This document shows positions 1 through 11,958 of a stretch of 64,000 nucleotides of DNA, piece by piece. Every line of letters starts with the position of its first letter. Position 1 is the first letter of the stretch. Source of the stretch: Benincasa hispida (Eukaryota > Streptophyta > Magnoliopsida > Cucurbitales > Cucurbitaceae); NCBI RefSeq assembly GCF_009727055.1, contig NC_052359.1, forward strand, positions 65,121,710 to 65,185,709, read 5' to 3'. The position numbers were made by a program, and so were the translations under genes. Under the pieces are notes generated by a model. That model did not search any database, was not told where the DNA came from, and was given only the letters and a program-made list of their open reading frames with translations.

Positions 1-1430
1 ATTTACAATGTTGAATTTGAGTGAGAACATATGAGTACAAATAACATATGAATACAATAAACTAGGGCATATACCCAAAAGTTCTCCCACTTGTCCTAGT
101 TTACAAAACTTCGTAGACTAGACTCTGTAGTGACCTTCAAACACTTTACCGTGAGGGTCTTTGTAAAATGTCACAAGTTTTGCTCAAAGATATCTGGTGA
201 CTACAACGTTCTCCACGATGTACAATCTCCCGGATCAGATGGTTTTGCGCTCAATATGCTTGCCGTGCTTGTGCTTCTTGGTTCTTGAATTGCAACTGTA
301 CCACTATTATCACAATATAGGGTGATAGGCAGATGCATGTTTGGAACACTTCCAAATCTGTCATGAATTTCTCAACCATACTGCTTCCTTTGCCCTTCGC
401 AAGCAGCTACGTATTCATCTTCCATTGTGGAGTCAGCTATACAGGTTTGTTTTATGGCTTCTTCCACACTACTGCTCATCCGTTAAGAGTGAACACTGTC
501 CAGTGTAGACTTTCTTTATCAGTTTTAAAAATAGAGTCAATGTATCAGTAAGGATAAAATCCTTAGTACCATACACGAGCATGTAGCTCTTGGTCCTCCT
601 AAAGAACTTAAGGATGATTCCTTAACGGCAGTCTAATGATCATAATCCAGGATTGGACTGATACTACTACTATCCCTACTGCGTAGCATAGTCAGGTCTA
701 GTACATAACATTACATACATCAGGCTCCACTACTGCAGAAGCATAGAGAATGCGTCTCATATCCTCAACTCTCTTTGAGTGTGTCTTAGGACATTGATCC
801 TTTGACAATAATTTCCAATCTGAAGGTACAGACTCTTTGGAATTTACATCTTATACTTTGACAACATTTTGTCGATATAAGTTTCTTAAGATATGGCTAG
901 TATTCGTTCGTTGCAGTTACGAATTAATCTGAATCCCGAAGACATTTGTGGCATTTCCTAAATCTTTCATTTGAACTGCGTTGCTAGCCATTTCTTGATG
1001 TCAGTTAGGTAACCTACTTCATTCTCATGAGTAGATATCGTCAACATATAAAACTAAGAACGCTATAGTAGAATTGACTATCTTCTTGTAAACACAAGGC
1101 CGTCAACATTGTGTACAAAGCCATAAGATTGATCGCCGTATCAAATCTTATATTCTAGATCTAGAAGCTTGTTTCAACCCATAAATGGATTTTTGAAGCT
1201 TACAACCTTTTTGTTCTTGACCCTGTGTAATAAACTCTCTGGTTGAGCCATATAGATACTCTCCTCAGATCGCCGTTAGAAACGCTGTCGTGACATCCAT
1301 ACTGCTAAATTTCATAGTCATCAAAAGGTGGTAATGGATAAGAGTATCTGATCGACTTAAGCATGGCACAAAGAGAAAGTTTCTATATAGTCCACTTCCT
1401 CTCTCTGATATAACTTCTTTGCCACAAATA
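1..1430 (-). pseudogene. Degenerate Ty1/copia pol remnant (RT and RNase H)
   Basis: This is the 3' half of a copia polyprotein gene read on the minus strand. RNase H traces include a MEDEYVAAC-like segment near 400-450 and HLIREIVHRG near 190-260. RT traces include YVDDI at 1034-1048 (the catalytic YxDD box) and DVTTAFLT near 1270-1300 (the first catalytic Asp region). The most upstream pol sequence reads VAKKLYQREEVDYIETFS in one frame and continues in another, so at least one frameshift is present, along with stops. Integrase, protease and gag are absent: pol ends abruptly near 1428 against an inverted copy of the element's own 3' end. No intact protein is encoded. The family call is confident; the domain edges are approximate. 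Confidence 0.8.
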
Positions 1431-1457
1431 TGTTTCTCACTCAAATTCAACATTGTA
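4..1457. repeat. Inverted repeat of about 28 bp flanking the pol remnant
   Basis: Positions 4-31 (TACAATGTTGAATTTGAGTG and onwards) recur as the reverse complement at 1428-1457 with one inserted base. At 1457 the sequence runs straight into a polypurine tract and an LTR on the plus strand. The left copy therefore probably runs into the same LTR on the minus strand, outside the window. Confidence 0.85.
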
Positions 1458-1478
1458 ATACTCCACTTAGAGTTTTAG

Positions 1479-1492
1479 TCCAAGTGGGAGTT
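1479..1492 (+). other. Polypurine tract next to an LTR
   Basis: GTCCAAGTGGGAGTT lies directly before an LTR starting TGTTGGAT. This matches the usual copia plus-strand primer layout, in which CAAGTGGGAG immediately precedes the 3' LTR. Confidence 0.75.
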
Positions 1493-2692
1493 TGTTGGAT
1501 TTTATGTCCTAAAACTCGTAGTTTGTAAATTAATAAACATATTCTGTTTTGTTTTTCGATAAAGTTGTTATTGAAATAGTAATCTTGAATCCAATAAACT
1601 AAGGTCCTGAGGCTATTGAATGTAGTTTAAACTTTATGTAGTGACATAAATGTGGATCAAGTTCAAATATATAGCCAAAATGGTCTATAGTATATGAATA
1701 AAGTTAGGTGTCTTACACTGGGGACACTATGGATGCGGTCCACTTTGTAGTTAGTGCAAACGATGTGATCCTGAATCATTCATATAGAGATATGTGAGTG
1801 GAGGTATCCTATGTAAAGAGTTTACATATGACTGAAGAATGAAATAGTCACTTTTTACATTCTAAATGTCGTTTTATGTATAAAACTGCTATTTCGTTAA
1901 TTGATGATTAAGGTAACTTAATCTTAATCCTGAGCTAACTATGAACTCCTATTCACTCGAAATTATCCTTAGATCTGCATAGGTGAGGGTAGCTCAATAT
2001 CGCTGGCCCAATAAGCATCCCATTTCAGGGGTAAGATCGGGTAGATAGCTGGGAACATAGGGTGCAAGACGAAATTCATTCCTACCCGTTACAGGGATAG
2101 TAGATAGGTTGTTCCCTTTAGTATAAATCCAGGTCTTGAACAAGGGGCCCCACCCTCTCCTTGGCCCGAGAGGGATTCAGTTTATAGGTTGAACCTTAAA
2201 CCAATTGTTCATTAGAGGATCAGTGGAACTTAACGAACAAGATGTAATCTTGGAGGTAAAATAGTTTTTATGACCCAGCCGAGATTACAAACAACTTGTG
2301 AAGGATTGGCTTACTAATCATGGTTATATAAAATGGACACAAATATATCTTTAGTGAGGGGAGTGCAACTACGAGACTCTAGTGGAATGACCCGTTAGTT
2401 AACGAATGTTGATTAGCTTCATCTAAAGAGTTTAGTCAGCTAATCTCAGATCATTGGAGCCCATGATCTATAGATCCATTAGGTTCCCCTACTTGCTCAT
2501 ATGGAATAAACTTAGAATAGTATGATAGAATAATTCGAATTGTTCAAATTAGGTGAAGAGAGAGAAACCAACAAGTATATGTGATATAGTGGTCAGTTTT
2601 ATAGTTTAGAGATATAGCTTTAATATTTAAATATGATTTAAATATCAAGAATATGAATACGTTCATATTCGGAGCTCGAAAATAAAGGAAAT

Positions 2693-2911
2693 GGTCAAAG
2701 ATGTAAAAAGTCAAAGAGTTGACTTTTGATTTTGAAAAGTCAAACTTTGATCGACCTTATATTCAAATGTGATTTGAATTTCGAGAAAATGAATGCGGAT
2801 TCATGCTCAAAAGGTCAAAATTAGTCACACGGAAAAAATCATAAAAAGTCAAAATGTTGACTTTTTGGTTAAAGTTTGATTTTGACCAAATGACTATTTT
2901 GCCCTTTGACT
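2693..2911. promoter_or_regulatory. W-box cluster in the LTR U3
   Basis: Nine exact W-boxes (TTGACC/T or the complement) fall in 219 bp, at 2693, 2709, 2719, 2738, 2813, 2847, 2857, 2882 and 2906, on both strands and partly as AGTCAA...TTGACT pairs. They sit about 160-380 bp upstream of the LTR TATA box. W-boxes are the established binding sites of WRKY transcription factors; WRKY control of this element is an inference. Confidence 0.75.
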
Positions 2912-3073
2912 ATAGTTAGTGGAAAAATCCAAATTTTTGTTGGATAATTTTACTAACAAAATAGTGGGCTAGGTGTTGCCTTATAGTGGAGACATTAAGC
3001 CCACTAAAATAGTGGATTATAGGTGTTGGGTTTTTATGTATTTGGTTAATGCAATTGTTGCATGGTTTTTTTC

Positions 3074-3080
3074 TATAAAA
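3074..3080 (+). promoter_or_regulatory. LTR TATA box
   Basis: TATAAAA lies about 130 bp before the LTR end and downstream of the W-box cluster. The matching site in the opposite-strand copy is at 61212-61218. Confidence 0.6.
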
Positions 3081-3200
3081 TGGGCTTTTGAATTTAATTT
3101 ATTATTTTTCCTTCAATTGCATGCATAATTTCCTTTTAATTAAAAGCAACTAGAGTGTAATTAGATCCTAATTCTACTGCATATGTCTCGTATTCCATCA

Positions 3201-3571
3201 AGAGTTTATACATAGACCAGACCACGAAATAATTATTGGGGTTGATGCCCTAAATCTCGTGGGTCTTGTATTTGTAATTGTATTGTACAAACAGATAATT
3301 AATTTAATAAAATTTGAGGTAAATTATTCAACATTTTGTATCATTAACCCACAAAATGTTTAAACAAACATCCAAGGTTATATTATGAAGCTTAAACATG
3401 TATGTAGACACATACAGGTGGATTGTGTTTAAGTGATAACCTGAAGGGTCTGTAGTAGATGGATAAGGTTGGCTACCTTATCCTGGTGATACTACGAATA
3501 TGGCCCGCTTTGTAAGTGTTATAACTGTTGTAAAGTTCTACAAAAGATCTGATCCTGATCATTAATCTAGA
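3201..3571 (+). mobile_element. Truncated copia LTR fragments, plus strand
   Basis: 3201-3233 resembles the mid-LTR phrase found at other LTRs (agagttt...gaccagaccacgaaat). From 3234 a second LTR begins (TATTGGGGTTGATGCCC, a one-base variant of the common start) and runs about 340 bp until it is cut by the minus-strand element at 3572. The missing right part of this target LTR is not seen elsewhere in the window. Confidence 0.65.
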
Positions 3572-5608
3572 TGAATGAATCGGTGAAGGTCCACTGTAGC
3601 AGCGGGGATCGGTCTTAAATCCCAATTTTTATAGAACATACAATTTTACAGAATAATAAAAAAAAACTATGTATAAATCAAAATTACAACATGCTTTAGA
3701 ATTGACAAAATAGAACTAACTCTTGAAGATCTGATTTTTTTCATGTATCCTCTTTTCCAAAATGTCACAAACTACAATGTACTCGAAACCATAATTGGCC
3801 ACCATCAATCAGAACCTCCCGTATTCTCTATAAGGGAAGAGAATCTACAGGAGCTTTGGGCTTTGCAGTATTTTGGGTGAAGGAGTGAGATTGAGAGAAA
3901 GAGAGGGTCAGATCCAAAATTATTTTCACAGAGAGCTTTCTGTCAATTTTGTTCCACAAAATTTGTGAAGAAAACCAACTCTATAATCATACCACCACTC
4001 ACGTAGTCGTTGAGAGAGATTGGGGGAGGGAAGTCATTTCCCTCCCATTAATTATGAAATTAAAATTAAAATTAAATAATTTTAATTTAATTAGAACTCT
4101 ATATATGTAGCTATAGGTTACATAACATAAAACATATACATATAGTTTAATATTGTATCACATATAATATAACCTATAGTTTTACTTCTCTCATCAATGG
4201 TATTTAATATAAAGAGAAATTGCATTGTATGGCAAATACATTTTAAGAAATCAAAGTCATGACTTCAACTTTTTTCAAGCAGAAGTTTTTTGCCATGTTT
4301 GCGAAAAAAAAAACCTAGGGACACGTGCCCAATTTTCAATTTATCTTTTTATTAAAGTTGCAATAGCCTCTAATACAAATCACATTTATATTAAATTTAA
4401 TTATATGAATCAAATTCATATGATTAATATGCTAAATTTTTTTTTTATATTATAATGTATCAAATACATTATATTAATTATATCATATAACTAATTCCCT
4501 CAAATAAATTAAACAATTCAAATTAATCCAAAATTGATTCTCATTTAATCCCTGTTGAGCTACAGAAGAGACCTCATGAACCTGTAGCTTGAAGCTCCAA
4601 TGATATTTGAATAATTAATTAAACATCATTAATTAAATTATTCAATATCTATTAATAGTAGGGCACTCTACTAAAGACCGATAACTGCATTCTTCGTACT
4701 ACAGATATATTTCTGTGTCCAGTGGATATAACCGGTCAACAGTGCAATGACTCTTCACAAATTGCTCGTAAGTTGCTAGGTCAAAAATATCATCTTGCCC
4801 TTGTAGTTACATATAATTCTTTAAGTACCACTACTCCCTTTAATGAACAATAAGTCATAGTCCAACTATGATCAAACCTCTCTCAAGCTAGAAGAAGGTG
4901 TGGTGCCACATTGTTTAATCCCTGGAATCAGCTTTTAAGGAAGCAATTTATTTACTTACCCCGATCTCGGGGAATGAATGAATTCTGTCTTGTGTAGCTA
5001 TGTTCTCAGATCCTCAATCAGACGAATCCCTAAAACGGTAGGCTTATTGAGCCGGCGATATGGTCATTCTCACCCATACAAATCAAACGACCATCTTCAT
5101 AGGCAGGAGTTCACAGCTCAACAATCACTCAGAATTCAGGTCATTCACCTATGGTCATCTTGGTGAAAGGTAAGTCTCAGTTATGAATGACGTTATATAA
5201 TGACACTATTCATGTCGTGATCCGATCTTATATAAATTCTTTTATATAGAATATGCTCGCTCACATGTCCTACATGAATAGTCAGGATCGGATCATTTGT
5301 AGCACTTTACAATAATTGTGATATCTACAAACTGGGTCATATTTATAGTGTCACCAAGATAAGGTATTCAACCTCATCCATCTACTACAGACCATTTAGG
5401 TTGTCACTTAAACATGATCAACCTGTATGTCTTTATATACATGTTTAAGCTACAGATGATAACCTTGGATGTTAGTTTATTGGTTTATGGGTTTAATGCT
5501 ACTAAATGTCAAATAAAACATCTTATATTTTATTAAATAAATAAAATGTTTGTACAATACAATTACAAATTACAGGACCTTACAAGATTTAAGGCATCAA
5601 CCTCAACA
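3572..5608 (-). mobile_element. 3' LTR of the nested copia element
   Basis: On the minus strand it starts TGTTGAGGTTGATGCC at 5608 and ends near 3572 (plus-strand TGAATGAATCGG). It measures 2037 bp. It is flanked at its 5' side by a polypurine tract, which identifies it as the 3' LTR. Confidence 0.8.
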
Positions 5609-5620
5609 ATCTCCCATTTG
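5609..5620 (-). other. Polypurine tract, minus strand
   Basis: On the minus strand CAAATGGGAGAT directly precedes the LTR start TGTTGAGG, as expected for copia plus-strand priming. Confidence 0.75.
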
Positions 5621-7466
5621 TTCTAAAGCTAGTAGGGTGTACAATATACAAGTCATACTAATATACAAATACACAAAACAATAAACTAGGGCATAAAATA
5701 TGACCATTACAAAAACTCCCACTTGTCTATTACTATATATTGCTTATCCCGTAAACCCACACTCTGCAAGTAACCCTCAAACACCTTAGCCATGAGGTCC
5801 TTTGAAAACGAATCAACAACATTGTACTCTAAAGCTATCTACGTGACGATCACGTCCCCTCGATGCACAATCTTTCTGATGAGATGAGACTTCCGCTTTA
5901 TATGTTTCCCACGCTTATGACTCCAAGGCTCTCGAGAATTAGCCACAACATCACTATGATCACAATAAAGGGTGATAGGCTTTGACATGTCTGAAACCAC
6001 TTCCAGACTAGTCAGAAATTTTCTGAGCCACACAGCTTCCTTAATAGCTTCGCAAGCTGCTACGTACTTAGCCTCCATGGTGGAGTCAGCAATGCATTAT
6101 GCTTGGGGCTCCTTGAGACTACTGCTCTTCTGTTAAGAGTGAACACTGATCTTTATGTGGATTTCCTAGAATCCTTATCAGTCTGGAAATCAGAGTTTAT
6201 GTATCCTGTAAAGATCACATCCTTAGAACTATACACGAGCATGTAGTTCCTCTTTCTCCATAAATACTTGATGATGTTTTTAACTGCGGTCTAATGATCA
6301 AATCCTGGATTAGACTGATATCTACTAACTATCCCCACCGCATAGCAGATGTCATGTCTAGTATATAACATTTCATACATCAAACTGCCAACAACCGATG
6401 CATAGGGGATCCATCTCATTTCCTCAACTTCTTGAAGTGCTTTAGGACATTATTTCTTAGACAATATAACTCTGTGCCTGAAAGGGAGTAAACCTCTCTT
6501 GGAGTTTTGCATCGAAAGAATTTTTTCAATATACGATGCCTTAAATAGAGCTAGCATTGTTCTTTTGATTTTTGAAGAACTGAATGCCTAAAAAAAAAAC
6601 TGCGCCTCTCTCGAATCTTTAATTTGGAATTGGGTCGCTAGCCAATTCCTAATTTCAATAAGTAGACCTACATCATTCCCAATGAGTAGGATATCATCTA
6701 CATACAACACTAGAAAAGTTACTGAACTATTGATGATTCTCTTGTAATATAAGGCTCACCAACATTTTGATCAAAGTTTTAAGATTTGATCCTGCGATCA
6801 AATCTTATATTCTAAGATCGAGAAGTTTGCTTTAATCCATAGATGGGTTGATTTAGCTTGCAAACTTTTTTCACTTGACATTGGGTTATGAATCCCTCAT
6901 GTTGTTCCATATAAATGGTCTTCTCAAGATTTCCGTTTAGAAAGGCAGTCTTGATGTCAATTATCCAGATCTCATAGTCATAATATGAGCCAATGGACAA
7001 AAGAATCTAGATAAACTTCAACCTGGCAACAAGTCTTTGGGTATAACCATTTGCCACAAGTCTAGCCTTGAAGGTTTGCACCTTCCCATCAGCACCCCGT
7101 TTTTTCTTGTAGATCCATTTGCAACCTATAGGTTTAACCCCATCAGGGTGATCTATAAGATCTCAAATAGAATTGAAGTACATAGACTCCATTTTAAGAT
7201 TCATAACTTTGATCCACTCATCTATGTCAACATCCACCATTACCTTTTTGTAATATAATGGATTCTTAACATCTCTGTCAACTACCATAGCTAGGATTTC
7301 AATTAAACCCATATAGCGAATAGGTGGGTTTGCAACCCTCACATTACATCAAGGTTCCCTTAATGCTTAAGGTGGATTTGACTTAGTAGATGGATCAACT
7401 TCAACAACTCATGTTGAGGTGTTGAGTTATTCAACAACTCTTATTGAAGATTCAATAGCTTCCTTG
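5621..7466 (-). pseudogene. Copia RNase H and RT remnant
   Basis: The RNase H open stretch at 5839-6078 contains EAKYVAACEAIKEAVWLRKF, ITLYCD and the basic KRGKHIKRKSH segment. RT shows YVDDI (encoded at 6690-6704, the catalytic YxDD box) and, at 6812-7000, DIKTAFLNGNLE (first catalytic Asp) and YGLKQ. Stops and frameshifts separate these blocks. The region upstream of RT contains repeats of the STRVV type, like those in the plus-strand relative near 55490. It is cut at 7471 by a solo LTR and continues at 9626. Confidence 0.8.
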
Positions 7467-7471
7467 GAAAG

Positions 7472-9625
7472 TGAAGGATCTCTTAACGAAGAGATCCATG
7501 AGCACGTTCAGATCGCTCCAATTTCACAGTGACCAACATACACCATATACATTCAAACGCACAGTTATGTAAACAAATAGTAATTAACGGCATGCTTTGA
7601 AAAACAAAATAACAAGGGAGAGAGTTCTCATACCAGTTGAAGATGCTCTTCTAACTATGGAACTCAACGCAGCGGAAGACCTCTAACTGAATAACCAATG
7701 TCCAGCAGATGCGTTGACTATAACAGCATGAACAACTGCAAACACACGAACGCAACGGGGATGACACTACCAGAAAGGAGCCTTAGGTATTCTTAGAGTG
7801 AGAACCCAAAGCGTGGTCTTCAATGATTTTGGTAAAGGTAGGAAGAAGAACTAATCGTGTAGGCGATAAGCAAGCGGGAGAGAATATGAAGCTATCGCAT
7901 AGCAAAATACTTATCGCTTATAAGAAACAACAAGATCGTATAGATTTTATTGAACGGTTGTTTAGAAAAAAGTAGACGATCATTTAGCAAACACGACACA
8001 CTATACGATTGTTTAGGAAAGCTAAGCAATTTTTCAGAACAGTGTGTGATCGTTTAGGCACTAGGTAGACGATCGTTTAGGCGCGAGGTATGCGATCATT
8101 TAGGCACTGAGCGACTATCGTATAGGCTCTCGAGTTTAAGCGATTGATTACGTTTTCACACCCTCGCAAAAATTCTGATATTTTTCCGAACGATTCAAAA
8201 TGGAAAAAAATTCATTTTTATTCATCGGTTACAATAACCGATGATATTCCCCACTAACGCACGTTCAAGCGAGATTTTGGGTTTATTATCATATAATTAA
8301 GCAATTAAATTATTAATAAATACAATCATATTATATTTTTACCCTATAGTTTGATATCACATATCTACTATAGTAATTTCTCCTATACTTGATATAAATC
8401 ATATTTATATCTAATTTCCTCCAAAATAATGTATCTCATACATTTAGCCAATTATATCATATATAATTAACGAGTCCAATTATTTCATATTCAATCGAAC
8501 TTCCTCTTGTAAATTTGAACATTTCAAATTAACCCAAACACTGATTCTCGACTTTATTAAAACTACCTAGGGGACCTAATGGACCTATGGCTCCAAGCTC
8601 CAACGGTCCGTGAATAACTGACTAAACTCTTTAACCACGAGATCCACCATCCATTAACTGTCAGGCATTCTACTAAAGAACAACAGTTGAACTCTTCTTA
8701 CCACAGATATATTTCTATGTCCATCGAAAATAACCAATCATGAGTACGATGACCCTTCAAAGATGCTCGTAAGTACAGCTGGACCAAATTACCGTTTTGC
8801 CCCTGTAGTTACATCTCACTTCTTAAGTACTACTGATTCCTCTAATGAACAATACAACATAGTTCAACTATGTGTGAACATCTCTCGGGCCAAGAGAAAG
8901 TGGGTGGCGCTACATCGTTCAAGCCCTAGAATCAATCCTTAAGGGAGTTATCTATCTACTTACCCCTGCCTCGGTGAATGAGTGAATTTCATCTTGTGTA
9001 GCTGAGTTTCCAGCTACCAAATTAGACAAATCCCCAAAATGGTAGGTTTGAATCGTCGACCTGACCACTTGTACCCATACAAATCAAAGGACCGCCCTCA
9101 ATGGCAGGAGTTCCCAACTCACTTAGGATTGAGGTCATGTTACCTATGGTCATCCTAGTGAAGTGAAGTCTCTGTTATGAACGGTGTTATATAACGAGAT
9201 GTTAACACTTCGTGGTCAGGTCTTATATAAACTCTTTGTATAGGAGGCCCCCGCTCACATGTCCCCAACACGAATGATTAGGATTAGACCATCTGTGACA
9301 AGTCACAACACTTGTGATCATTCCACAAAGCGGGTTGCATCCGTAGCATTACTAGGATATGGTTTCCCTCCTATATCCATATACTAGAGACCATTTTGGT
9401 TATCACTCAACTCATAATCTACTTGTATGTCACCACATACATGCTTAAGTTACAAACAGATAACCAGGGATTTTAAGTTTATTGGTTTGTGGTAAAGCAA
9501 ATAAAATATGCAACTGAGCAAAATATAAGATGTGAAGTAAAATATCATTTATTATACAACACAAGCATTCGTACAAACTGTTTACAAACTATAGAACACG
9601 AGATGTTAGGGCATCAACCCCAACA
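7472..9625 (-). mobile_element. Solo LTR (family D, 2154 bp) with perfect target duplication
   Basis: The LTR is bounded by TGAAGG and CCAACA on the plus strand, so it reads TGTTGGGG...CCTTCA on the minus strand. GAAAG occurs directly on both sides (7467-7471 and 9626-9630), a canonical 5-bp copia target duplication. The flanks join within copia pol: LNELS on one side and the STRVVE-like linker on the other. No internal sequence is present, so this is a solo LTR left by LTR-LTR recombination. Relatives lie at 38141-40179 and 51260-52762. Confidence 0.9.
7960..8160. repeat. ACGATCGT-type palindrome array in an LTR
   Basis: Imperfect units such as gacgatcatttag, acgattgttta, gtgatcgtttag and gacgatcgtttagg recur about every 25-35 bp. 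Many have lost a CpG (cgatca, gattg). The array belongs to the family D LTR. Confidence 0.7.
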
Positions 9626-10285
9626 GAAAGTTCATTCAACACAATCTTATTGCAGGGCTTATGATCCCTTATGTGGTCCTCTTCTAGAAATGTAGCATTT
9701 GTCGACACAAACAATTTATTTTCTTTAGGATCATAGAAGTAACCACTTCTCATTTCTTTACGGTAGCCTACAAATAGACAGAATTTTGAACGAGGATCTA
9801 GTTTCTTAGAATTTTCCTCAAGCCCATATGCTAGGCAACCCAAGTTCTGAAATGGCGTAAACTACCTCGACTATTCCATAATTCCATAGGTGTTCTCATA
9901 ACACTCCTTGATGGAACAAAGTTCAATATATAAGTTGTAGTTTGTACTGCATAACCCTAAAAAGATTCAGGCAAAGAAGCATAACTCATCATAGACCGGA
10001 CCATGTCCAACAGGGTTCGATTTTCCCTTTCTACACCATTCTATTGAGTTGTTCTAAGTGTTGAGAGTTGGGATACAATTCCATGTTCTATCAAATAATT
10101 CTGAAATGTAAGATCCAAAAACTCTGATATGTTTTAATTGTTTTATTTAATGAATTTTCAACTTCAGCCTTAAACTCTTTGAATTTTTCAAAAGCTTCAG
10201 ACTTCTGTTGCATTAAATAAACATACCCATATCTTGAATAATCATTAATAAAAATGATGAAATATTCAAACACTTCTCTTGCCTT
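9626..10285 (-). pseudogene. Copia integrase remnant, C-terminal and core part
   Basis: The open stretch at 9589-9843 (its last bases lie in the adjacent LTR) encodes the integrase C-terminal signature KFCLFVGYRKEMRSGYFYDP and LEEDHIRDHKP. The stretch at 10091-10312 encodes FEYFIIFINDYSRYGYVYL, which covers a catalytic Asp of the DDE core, and KTIKTYQS just before the expected second Asp. The blocks are separated by stops. The reading frame is interrupted at 10286 by a plus-strand LTR. Confidence 0.8.
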
Positions 10286-11958
10286 TGTTAGGGCTGATGC
10301 CTTAAATCTCATAGGGTCATATAGTTTGTAAATTTATTATACAAACTCTTTGTTTATTTAATAGAATATATGATATTTTTTCTGAATTTTGTTGTATTAA
10401 TTACAAACCAATAAACTAAGTTCCAAGGTTATCTCGTAGCTTAAACATGTATGTAGAGATATACGAATGAATCATGTTTTAAGTGAGAACCTATATGGTC
10501 TGTAGTAGATGGATAAGGCTGGATACCTTATCTTGCAGATGTTACAATTGTTGTAAAGTGCTACCAATGATCTGGTCCTGATCATTCATATGGAGACATG
10601 TGAGTAGGGATACTCTATATAAAAGAGTTTGTATAATACTAGATCACGAAATGTGTAGTCTCATTATATAACACCGTTCTGAATATTGACTTACAATTCA
10701 TTTGGATGATCATAGGTTACACGACCTGAATCCTGAGTGAGTTGTAAACTCCTGCCTATGAAGGTGGTCCTTTGATTTGCATGGGTGAGAATGCCAGATT
10801 TCCGATTAAATAAACCTACCATTTTAGGGATTTGTCTGATTGGGGAGCTAGAAACACAGTTACACAAGATGGAATTCGCTCCTTCCCCAATGTCAGGGTA
10901 AGTAGATAATGCTCCCTTCTCCTAGCCCGAGAGGGATTATTCATTGTGAAACTATGATTTATTGTTCATTAGAGGAATCAGTAGTACTTAAGGATTTATT
11001 GTTCATTAGAGGAATCAGTGGCAATTTGTGAAAGGTCATTGTACTGTTTACTGATTCTATCCAATGGACATAGAAATATATTTGTAGTACGAAGAGTGCA
11101 GGTATCAGTCTTTAATTAATTATTGACGTACTGTCGGAGCTTTAAGCTACAGGTCCATGAGGTCCTCTCGGTAGCTCAACGGGATTTAATGAGGATTAAT
11201 TTTTGGATAAATTTGAATTGTTCAAATTAATTGAGGAAATTAATTACATGTGTTATAAATAAGTTAATTATATATGATATAATTACTATAATGTATTTGA
11301 TACATTATAATATAAAGTATTTTTTAGAGAAATTACATATTTGAATATGTTTAAAATATTAGTTATGTGAATTAGATTCATATAATTAAAATTTAATATA
11401 AATATGATTTATATTAAATGCCATTAGTGAGAGAAAAGAAACTATAGATTATATGGTATATGATACAATATTGAAACTATAAGTTATATGTTATATTTGA
11501 TATAACATATAATTTAATATATATCATATGATAAAGTAGTTATCATATGAATATAAATAAATTCATTATTATTTAATTAATTTATTAAAATAATTAATTT
11601 TAATTTTAAAATTAATTATCAGGAGGGAGTTGGAACTCCCTCCCTCTTTTTTCTCTCCTCTAGATACGTGTTACATATGTTCTTCCTTCTTCCTCCTGCA
11701 AGAAAGAGAAATAGGTGTGAGACACAATGAACTCTTTATAATTCTCCCAGATCTTTCTTGCACTAAAAAATTCTCTCAATTCCCTCACTCCCAAAATTAG
11801 CCAGAGCTCGCCACTCCTAGATCCCTCATCTTAGAGGATACCAAGGTTTCATTCATGGTAGTGCCAATTGAGAAGTTTCTTTGTGAAGAAAGCCTTCAAA
11901 GGTACGATTTTCTAAAATCCCGCTTTCGCTCAAAGTTTCCCTCACAAGGGTTCCTACA
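10286..11958 (+). mobile_element. Solo copia LTR, plus strand (about 1.67 kb)
   Basis: It starts TGTTAGGGCTGATGCC and ends GGGTTCCTACA. It interrupts the integrase coding sequence between the MNIK and AREVFEYF codons. The flanking 5-mers (GCCTT left, ATTTT right) are not identical; they could be diverged copies of GCTTT. Near 10937-11010 it carries an internal partial duplication of the phrase ttattgttcattagaggaatcagt. Confidence 0.75.

Larger units (their letters stand above)
1493..3200 (+). mobile_element. Copia LTR, plus strand (family A, 1708 bp)
   Basis: The segment starts TGTTGGATTTTATGTCC and ends ATTCCATCA, with the canonical TG and CA ends, and is preceded by a polypurine tract. A second copy of the family lies on the opposite strand at 60860-62874 and a third begins at 63869. 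It holds a W-box-dense U3 (2693-2911) and a TATA box (3074-3080). No clear 5-bp target duplication is visible, because the upstream side is internal element sequence. Confidence 0.85.
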
